From Emiliania huxleyi CCMP1516 (lineage: Eukaryota > Haptophyta > Isochrysidales > Noelaerhabdaceae), in the NCBI RefSeq assembly GCF_000372725.1, contig NW_005194951.1:110279-174278 (forward strand): a stretch of 64,000 nucleotides of DNA, written 5' to 3'. Both the position numbers and the translations under genes were made by a program. The notes under the pieces are model-generated. The model was not told the DNA's origin. It did no database searches and worked only from the letters and a program-made list of their open reading frames with translations. Positions 57,870-64,000 of the stretch are shown here, piece after piece. Positions within the stretch are counted from its first letter, which is position 1. Each line of letters begins with the position of its first letter.

Positions 57870-60800
57870 TCATGCGCCTGACGATCCCGCCGCAGCGCCG
57901 TGCCCAAAGTCGCCCTCGAACTCCTCGCGGTCGCGCTTGCGCGCCGCGCCGTCCGGGCCGTAAGAGCCGAGCCTGATGTTGGCCCGCTCTAGCCAGCCAA
58001 GAAGGCCAGCCTTGTGCTCGAGAGCGAAGCGCTTAAAGGCAAGAGTCCGATCCACGGCATCGTACCAGCGCATCTTTGCGGGCGAGAGGCGGAAGACGGC
58101 GGTCTCAGGTTCGAAAGCCTCGTCGCCGATCGTGGCAGTGTCTGGCACGGTGACGCGGGTCAGGGAGGAGCAGAGGGCGAAGGCGAGGCTGCCGATCGAG
58201 GTGAGGCCAGCGGGGAAGGTGACGCGGGCGAGGGAGGAGCAGTTCCAGAAGGCGCTGTCGATGGAGGTGAGGCCGGCAGGGAAGGTGACGGTGGTGAGGG
58301 AAGAGCAGCGGTCGAAGGCGCTGTCGCCGATGGAGGTGAGGGTGGCGGGGAAGGTGACGCGGGTCAGGGAGGAGCAGTCGTAGAAGGCGCCGGTGCCGAT
58401 GGAGGTGAGGCCGGTGGGGAAGGTGACGCTGGTGAGGGAGGAGCAGCCGCGGAAGGCGTCGTCGCCGATGGAGGTGAGGCCGGCGGGGAGGGTGACGGAG
58501 GTGAGGGAGGAGCAGCCGCAGAAGGCGCTGCTCCAGATGGTGGTAAGGCCGGCGGGGAAAGTGACGCGGGCGAGGGAGGAGCAGCCCAAGAAGGCGCTGT
58601 TACCGATGGAGGTGAGGCCGGCGGGGAGGGTGACGGAGGTGAGGGAGGAGCAGCCGCAGAAGGCGCTGCTCCAGATGGAGGTAAGGCCGGCGGGGAAAGT
58701 GACGCGGGCGAGGGAGGAGCAGCCGTAAAAGGCGCTGTCGCCGATGGAGACGAGGCCGGCGGGGAAGGTGACGGAGACGAGGGAGGAGCACTCGGAGAAG
58801 GCGATGCTGGGTATGGTGGTGATGCCCTCCGGCACAGTGGCATGCCCCTGCGCGTCGATTCGAGGCCGCACCGCCCAAACGTTGATGGCCCGCACTGCTG
58901 CCTTCGCCTCGTCGTCAAGGGGGCAGTCGAAGAAGGACCAGTCGCCAATCGAGAGGCCATCGGGCAGCGGCAGCGTGACGGAGGCGAGGGAGGAGCAGTC
59001 GTAGAAGGCGGCTTCGCCGATGGAGGTGAGGCCGGCGGGGAGGTCGATGGAGACGAGCGAGGAACAGCCGTAGAAGGCTCCGTCGCCGATGGCGACGAGG
59101 CTGCGCGGGCAGGCGACCGAGACGAGAGAGGTGCGGCCGCGAAACGCCCGGTCCGGCAGGTGCGTCATGCCTTCGGGCAGCACCGCGAGGAGGAGGACGG
59201 TGGTGGCGGTAGGGAAGGCGAGGGGGCTGATGGTGGCGGTGGCTGGCACGGTGACGCTGGTGAGCGGGCAATCGCGGAAGGCGTAGTCGCCGATGGAGGT
59301 GAGGCTGGCGGGGAAGGTGACGGAGGAGAGGGAGGAGCAGCGGAGGAAGGCGCTGCTGCCGATGGAGGTGAGGCCGGCGGGGAAGGTGACGGAGCCGAGG
59401 GAGGAGCAGTCGGCGAAGGCGCCCTGGCCAATGGAGGTGAGGCTGGCGGGGAGGTCGATGGAGACGAGCGAGGAGCAGAAGCGGAATGCTGCGTCGCCGA
59501 TGGAGACGAGGCCAGCGGGGAGGGTGACGGAGGAGAGGGCGGGGCAGCCGTCGAAGGCGCTGTTACCGATGGAAGTGAGGCTGGCGGGGAGGGTGGCGGT
59601 GGTGAGGGAGGAGCAGCTGGCGAAGGCGCTGACGCCGATGGAGGTAAGGCAGGCGGGGAGGGTGACGCTGGCGAGGGCGGAGCAGCCGGAGAAGGCGCGG
59701 CTGCTGATGGAGGTAAGGCCGGCGGGGAGGGTGACGGTGGTGAGGGAGGAGCAGCCCTCGAAGGCGCTGTTACCGACGGAGGTGAGGCCGTCAGGGAGGG
59801 TGACGGTGGCGAGGGAGGAGCAGTCGGCGAAGGCGTCGTCGCCGATGGAGGTGAGGCCAGCGGGGAAGGTGACGGAGGAGAGAGAGGAGCAGCGTTCGAA
59901 GGCGCTGTTACCGACGGAGGTGAGGCCAGCGGGGAGGGTGACGCGGGCGAGGGAGGAACAGAGGAGGAAGGCGCAGCTGCCGATGGAGGTGAGGCCGGCG
60001 GGGAGGGTGACGGAGGAGAGGGCGGAGCAATCTTGGAAGGCGTAGCTGCCGATGGAGACGAGGCCAGCGGGGAAGGTGACGCGGGCGAGGGAGGAGCAGC
60101 CGACGAAGGCGTAGCCGCCGATGGAGGTGAGGCCGGCGGGGAAGGTGACGGTGGTGAGGGCGGAGCAGCCGCGGAAGGCAGCGTTGCCGACGGAGGTGAG
60201 GCTGGCGGGGAGGGAGACGGAGCCGAGGGAGGAGCAGCCGTGGAAGGCGCCCTCGATGGTGGTGACGCCCTCCGGCACAGTGGCATGCCCCTGCGCGTCA
60301 ATTGGAGGCCGCACCGCCCAAACGTTGATGGCCTGCACTGCTGCCTTCGCTTCGTCGTCGAGGGGGCAGTCGACGAAGGCTCTGTCGCCAATCGAGAGGC
60401 CATCGGGCAGCGGCAGCGTGATGGTGGTGAGGGCGGAGCAGTCGCGGAAGGCGTCGCTGCCGATGGAGGTGACGGCTGTGGGGAGGGTGATCGAGACGAG
60501 GGCGGAGCACTCGCAGAAGGCGCCCTCGCCGATGGAGGTGAGGGCTGTGGGGAGAATGATGGTGGAGAGAGAGGAGCAGCCGAAGAAGGCTTGCTCGCCA
60601 ATGGAGGTGAGGGTGGCAGGGAAGGTGACGGAGACGAGCGAGGAACAGAGGAGGAAGGCGAAGCTGCCGATGGAGGTGAGGGTGGCGGGAAGGGTGACGG
60701 TGGTGAGGGCGGAACAGTCGCGGAAGGCATAGTTTCCCATGGAGGTGAGGCCGGCGGGTAGGTCGATGGAGACGAGCGAGGAACAGCCGAAGAAGGCTCC

Positions 60801-62195
60801 GTCGCCGATGGCGACGAGGCTGCGCGGGCAGGCGACCGAGACGAGAGAGGTGCGGCCGCGAAACGCCCGGTCCGGCAGGTGCGTCATGCCTTCGGGCAGC
60901 ACCGCGAGGAGGAGGACGGTGGTGGCGGTAGGGAAGGCGAGGGGGCTGATGGTGGCGGTGGCTGGCACGGTGACGCTGGTGAGCGGGCAATCGCGGAAGG
61001 CGTAGTCGCCGATGGAGGTGAGGCTGGCGGGGAGGTCTATGGAGACGAGCGAGGCGCAGCGAGCGAAGGCGTACTCGCCGATGGAGGTGAGGCTGGCGGG
61101 GAGGGAGACGGAGCCGAGGGAGGAGCAGCCGTGGAAGGCGCCCTCGATGGTGGTGACGCCCTCCGGCACAGTGGCATGCCCCTGCGCGTCAATTGGAGGC
61201 CGCACCGCCCAAACGTTGATGGCCTGCACTGCTGCCTTCGCTTCGTCGTCGAGGGGGCAGTCGACGAAGGCTCTGTCGCCAATCGAGAGGCCATCGGGCA
61301 GCGGCAGCGTGATGGTGGTGAGGGCGGAGCAGTCGCGGAAGGCGTCGCTGCCGATGGAGGTGACGGCTGTGGGGAGGGTGATCGAGACGAGGGCGGAGCA
61401 CTCGCAGAAGGCGCCCTCGCCGATGGAGGTGAGGGCTGTGGGGAGAATGATGGTGGAGAGAGAGGAGCAGCCGAAGAAGGCTTGCTCGCCAATGGAGGTG
61501 AGGGTGGCAGGGAAGGTGACGGAGACGAGCGAGGAACAGAGGAGGAAGGCGAAGCTGCCGATGGAGGTGAGGGTGGCGGGAAGGGTGACGGTGGTGAGGG
61601 CGGAACAGTCGCGGAAGGCATAGTTTCCCATGGAGGTGAGGCCGGCGGGTAGGTCGATGGAGACGAGCGAGGAACAGCCGAAGAAGGCTCCGTCGCCGAT
61701 GGCGACGAGGCTGCGCGGGCAGGCGACCGAGACGAGAGAGGTGCGGCCGCGAAACGCCCGGTCCGGCAGGTGCGTCATGCCTTCGGGCAGCACCGCGAGG
61801 AGGAGGACGGTGGTGGCGGTAGGGAAGGCGAGGGGGCTGATGGTGGCGGTGGCTGGCACGGTGACGCTGGTGAGCGGGCAATCGCGGAAGGCGTAGTCGC
61901 CGATGGAGGTGAGGCTGGCGGGGAGGTCTATGGAGACGAGCGAGGCGCAGCGAGCGAAGGCGTACTCGCCGATGGAGGTGAGGCTGCGCGGGAAGGCAAC
62001 CGAGACGAGAGAGGAGCGGTTGAAGAACGCGTCGTCCGGCAGGTGCGTCATGCCGTCGGGCAGCACCGCGTGCCCGTCGGCGACGACGACCTGCCAGCCG
62101 CCCACGTCCAAAGTCTCGGAGCCGGGCGGCGGCGCGGCGTCGCTCGGCGGCGGCGCAGCGGGCGAGGCGGGCAGCATCGTGAACAAAGAAAACAA
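57870..62195 (-). CDS. BspA-type leucine-rich repeat protein, 1441 aa
   Basis: Single ORF of about 55 LRR_5 units of 23 aa, typical unit [21 protein letters not shown]. Such repeats form a solenoid for protein or surface binding; the function here is unknown. The N-terminus ([20 protein letters not shown]) is a cap, and several units carry the variant [10 protein letters not shown] or [15 protein letters not shown]. The C-terminus ([20 protein letters not shown] … [12 protein letters not shown]) is non-repeat and charged. No clear signal peptide or membrane segment. An exact-looking 891-bp tandem duplication lies at 60192-61973. Met at 62177 ([11 protein letters not shown]) is an alternative start matching the pseudogene at 57615. 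Confidence 0.88.
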   Translation of the reverse strand: MFSLFTMLPASPAAPPPSDAAPPPGSETLDVGGWQVVVADGHAVLPDGMTHLPDDAFFNRSSLVSVAFPRSLTSIGEYAFARCASLVSIDLPASLTSIGDYAFRDCPLTSVTVPATATISPLAFPTATTVLLLAVLPEGMTHLPDRAFRGRTSLVSVACPRSLVAIGDGAFFGCSSLVSIDLPAGLTSMGNYAFRDCSALTTVTLPATLTSIGSFAFLLCSSLVSVTFPATLTSIGEQAFFGCSSLSTIILPTALTSIGEGAFCECSALVSITLPTAVTSIGSDAFRDCSALTTITLPLPDGLSIGDRAFVDCPLDDEAKAAVQAINVWAVRPPIDAQGHATVPEGVTTIEGAFHGCSSLGSVSLPASLTSIGEYAFARCASLVSIDLPASLTSIGDYAFRDCPLTSVTVPATATISPLAFPTATTVLLLAVLPEGMTHLPDRAFRGRTSLVSVACPRSLVAIGDGAFFGCSSLVSIDLPAGLTSMGNYAFRDCSALTTVTLPATLTSIGSFAFLLCSSLVSVTFPATLTSIGEQAFFGCSSLSTIILPTALTSIGEGAFCECSALVSITLPTAVTSIGSDAFRDCSALTTITLPLPDGLSIGDRAFVDCPLDDEAKAAVQAINVWAVRPPIDAQGHATVPEGVTTIEGAFHGCSSLGSVSLPASLTSVGNAAFRGCSALTTVTFPAGLTSIGGYAFVGCSSLARVTFPAGLVSIGSYAFQDCSALSSVTLPAGLTSIGSCAFLLCSSLARVTLPAGLTSVGNSAFERCSSLSSVTFPAGLTSIGDDAFADCSSLATVTLPDGLTSVGNSAFEGCSSLTTVTLPAGLTSISSRAFSGCSALASVTLPACLTSIGVSAFASCSSLTTATLPASLTSIGNSAFDGCPALSSVTLPAGLVSIGDAAFRFCSSLVSIDLPASLTSIGQGAFADCSSLGSVTFPAGLTSIGSSAFLRCSSLSSVTFPASLTSIGDYAFRDCPLTSVTVPATATISPLAFPTATTVLLLAVLPEGMTHLPDRAFRGRTSLVSVACPRSLVAIGDGAFYGCSSLVSIDLPAGLTSIGEAAFYDCSSLASVTLPLPDGLSIGDWSFFDCPLDDEAKAAVRAINVWAVRPRIDAQGHATVPEGITTIPSIAFSECSSLVSVTFPAGLVSIGDSAFYGCSSLARVTFPAGLTSIWSSAFCGCSSLTSVTLPAGLTSIGNSAFLGCSSLARVTFPAGLTTIWSSAFCGCSSLTSVTLPAGLTSIGDDAFRGCSSLTSVTFPTGLTSIGTGAFYDCSSLTRVTFPATLTSIGDSAFDRCSSLTTVTFPAGLTSIDSAFWNCSSLARVTFPAGLTSIGSLAFALCSSLTRVTVPDTATIGDEAFEPETAVFRLSPAKMRWYDAVDRTLAFKRFALEHKAGLLGWLERANIRLGSYGPDGAARKRDREEFEGDFGHGAAAGSSGA
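60192..61973 (+). repeat. 891-bp in-frame tandem duplication within the LRR gene
   Basis: 60192-61082 and 61083-61973 appear identical wherever I compared them (for example the 230-codon stretches 60298-60990 and 61189-61881). 891 = 297 codons, so about 13 LRR units were doubled without frame change. Confidence 0.92.
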
Positions 62196-63357
62196 CCGCG
62201 TTTACTAGTGGTCAGGGCTCTCTTGCCCGAGGGCGGAGCTGCGCCGAAAGGCGAAAGAAGCCGAGAGAACAAGGGAACGGCAGGCGGCGGCGGCGCAGGA
62301 CGAGGCAGAAGAGAATGACGCGACAGAGGAGGAAGTGACAAGGGAGAGAACGACGAGAGTGGGACGGCCGCGAGGTGGCATGAAGGTTGCAGCGAGAAGC
62401 GGCGAGAGACTGCGAAAAGAGATAGGAAGAGGCAGACTCCCTAGGGTGGGCGACGGCTAGCGCATCACACTCCTCTCCTTAAAATCCCTGTGTGGTGGCG
62501 GCGTGCCGTCCTCCCATCCCTCCCTTGGGTTGTCTGTTTTCTTTCTTTCTTTTTCGGCTCTCTTGCCCGAAGCCCGATACCGATCATCCGGCCCGCTGGG
62601 TGCGCTTCTTAGCTCCCCGGCCTTGGGTGTGAGGTTGATTACTGCACTCCAAGTGCTCCAAATTCAAGTCTCTCCAAGTGCTCTCTCTCACAGCAGACAG
62701 GCTGCTCGACACAGGTGCGAACTGGCGCGTGCTAGCACTATCACAGGCACACCACCGAAAAAGAATTTTAGTAGCCTTTTGAAACCTCGGATATCCCGCC
62801 ATATCCCGCCGCGGATACCGCGAAAAGAATCGGCCAGACTAGGGCTACCCCCTACTCGGAGCTAATACACACCCGACTCGAACACGACGTACCCTCTCTC
62901 ACCCGACCACTCCGCTCCATACCCCGGGCGCGCACGCCTCACCCCCACTCACTCTAGGAGAGCCCCCGACCCCTCTTGCTTCGGGTCTGCTCTCCCGTTC
63001 GTTCGCTTTCCGCTGGTTCGGCAACGGGTGTGGGGCGCCCGCCTTCCCCTCTTGTGCTTCCTGACTGCCGTCGCACTTGGAGCACTTGGAGTGCGATCGG
63101 CAGCCTCACATCCAGGGCCGCCGCCCCATTTTCTTCTCGTCTCTCGCCATCACAGAAGCGCTCTGCCGCCTGCGCTCAGCCTCATGGCGAAAGAGGCGCG
63201 CGCTGCGCCTCTCCTCTCGCCCTTACCCCGCCGTGCCCCCGCGCTGCTGCACACCGCGATTCAGAGACGCCACCGCTCCACTGCGCCGCGGACCAGACTC
63301 TCGCACTCTCGCGCCGCATGGGCGACGGCAGCGCCGATCTCTGAACGCGCTCCCGCA
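62196..63357. other. Intergenic between LRR and GYF genes, mosaic of dispersed modules
   Basis: 62458-62550 is the inverted CCAAGGGAGGGATGGGA module; 62614-62680 the CACTTGGAG module; 62690-62756 the ACAGGTGCGAACTGGCGCGT repeat; 62852-63120 the 270-bp repeat. No ORF is supported. A divergent promoter region for the two flanking genes is likely by position. Confidence 0.6.
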
Positions 63358-64000
63358 ATGTGCCCGCAGGGTGGCTTTGTCTACACGCGCGAGGAGATGC
63401 TCGAGGTGTACAAGCAGGGCCGATTCAAGGAGCACGAGTTCACCGACCGCTTCTCCCACGTCCCCAACGTGACGACGGCAGAGTTTGTCATCCCGCTCGC
63501 GCTGCTGCCGATGTCGGACGAGGAGGCCAAGCTGCGCGCGCACCCGATCGCGCCGCCGATGCGCGAGGGCGGCCGCGGGGGCGGCCGAGGCTTCGACCGC
63601 GAGGGGCGCGGCAAGGGCAAGGGCCGCGGCGGCAAGGGCGAGCGCGGCGAGCGCAGCGAGACCAACAACTGGGGGCCGCGCAACTCGCGCGGCGGCGACG
63701 GCGGCGACGGCGAGGAGCGGCAGCACGTGCGCGCGTCGGGCGAGCGACCGTCGGGCGGCGCGGCGGCGGCGTCGGCGGCGGCGGGCGAGATCGGCGGGCT
63801 GCCCGCGCCGCTGCTCGCGCCGCCGCCGCCCAAGGAGTGGTTTTACCGCGATTTGGAGGGTGTTGTGCAGGGCCCGTTCACCGAGGAGCAAATCTCAGAG
63901 TGGCACCGCTCAAAGTACCTGCCGGCGAACCTTCCGATGCGGAGCTCGGACGACCCGCCGGACAGCTACACGCCGCTCTCCGAGATGGGCAGCCAGCCCC
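63358..64000 (+). CDS. GYF-domain protein (GIGYF/PERQ-like), 3' partial
   Basis: An open frame runs off the window end. It starts GGFVYTREEMLEVYKQG, which resembles the eIF4E-family binding motif (Y-x4-[LM]-hydrophobic) found at the N-terminus of GIGYF proteins. An RGG-rich region follows (GGRGGGRGFDREGRGKGKGR). The GYF domain begins EWFYRDLEGVVQGPFTEEQI and continues SEWHRSKYLPANLPMRSSDD. Known relatives repress translation with a 4E-type cap-binding protein. The ATG at 63358 is the first in frame; however, GTGCCCGCAG just after it could be a splice acceptor, with a first exon starting ATGGGCGACGGC at 63319. Confidence 0.8.
   Translation, partial: MCPQGGFVYTREEMLEVYKQGRFKEHEFTDRFSHVPNVTTAEFVIPLALLPMSDEEAKLRAHPIAPPMREGGRGGGRGFDREGRGKGKGRGGKGERGERSETNNWGPRNSRGGDGGDGEERQHVRASGERPSGGAAAASAAAGEIGGLPAPLLAPPPPKEWFYRDLEGVVQGPFTEEQISEWHRSKYLPANLPMRSSDDPPDSYTPLSEMGSQP

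Noticed and set aside
58014-60761. 915-codon plus-strand ORF ([13 protein letters not shown] repeats) opposite the LRR gene
   Set aside because: Antisense shadow of the 69-bp LRR repeats; low complexity, no domain.
57344-63120. LTR retrotransposon with the 270-bp direct repeats as LTRs
   Set aside because: The interior is a cellular-type LRR gene with no gag, protease, RT or integrase, and the repeats lack TG…CA ends.

Overview
The window is nuclear DNA of a GC-rich unicellular eukaryote, most likely a marine haptophyte alga of the Emiliania/Gephyrocapsa kind. This is an inference from very high GC, abundant 10-11-bp minisatellites, frequent GC-AG introns, and families typical of such genomes: BspA-type LRR, ankyrin-RING, and RAP proteins with LANTVWAYATAG repeats. 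It is a draft assembly; two 100-N gaps (13399-13498 and 50663-50762) sit at G/C homopolymers.

Layout. 1-3.6 kb: ABCG half-transporter on the minus strand, 12 exons, 3' end cut by the window edge. 4.7-5.4 kb: small, probably plastid-targeted membrane protein. 5.9-10.3 kb: (GT)n tract, an endonuclease-type non-LTR retroelement ORF without a polymerase core, and an upstream unknown ORF. 10.8-12.6 kb: SAM-dependent methyltransferase. 13.9-15.4 kb: ankyrin-coiled coil-RING protein. 18.7-21.3 kb: membrane-anchored LRR protein joined to a DUF3431-like domain. 22-23 kb: pseudogene pieces. 25.0-26.5 kb: second ankyrin protein. 26.6-30 kb: minisatellites and AT-rich satellite. 30.0-33.3 kb: RAP-domain protein with 14 near-identical 38-aa repeats. 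33.4-33.9 kb: broken RsmI-like fragment. 36.6-38.3 kb: cytochrome P450-like protein. 38.7-43.4 kb: NAA35/Mak10, the NatC auxiliary subunit. 43.4-48 kb: repeats. 48.9-50.4 kb: DNA element with perfect 86-bp terminal inverted repeats. 50.6-51.7 kb: unknown multi-exon gene. 52.5-53.8 kb: multi-pass membrane RING protein. 57.9-62.2 kb: 1441-aa BspA-type LRR protein with an 891-bp internal tandem duplication. 63.4 kb to the end: GYF-domain (GIGYF-like) gene.

The genes do not form a pathway; this is an ordinary eukaryotic mix of housekeeping genes and expanded families. The most striking signal is intron structure. By checking reading frame across exons I placed 28 introns (16 GC-AG, 12 GT-AG). Many are about 65-85 nt and have one form: a short exon segment containing AG|GY is directly duplicated, and a few units of a minisatellite (in one case a TTAGGG telomere-like repeat, in another a hairpin) lie between the copies. 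This looks like intron birth by segmental duplication with tandem-repeat filler, repeated many times and sometimes nested.
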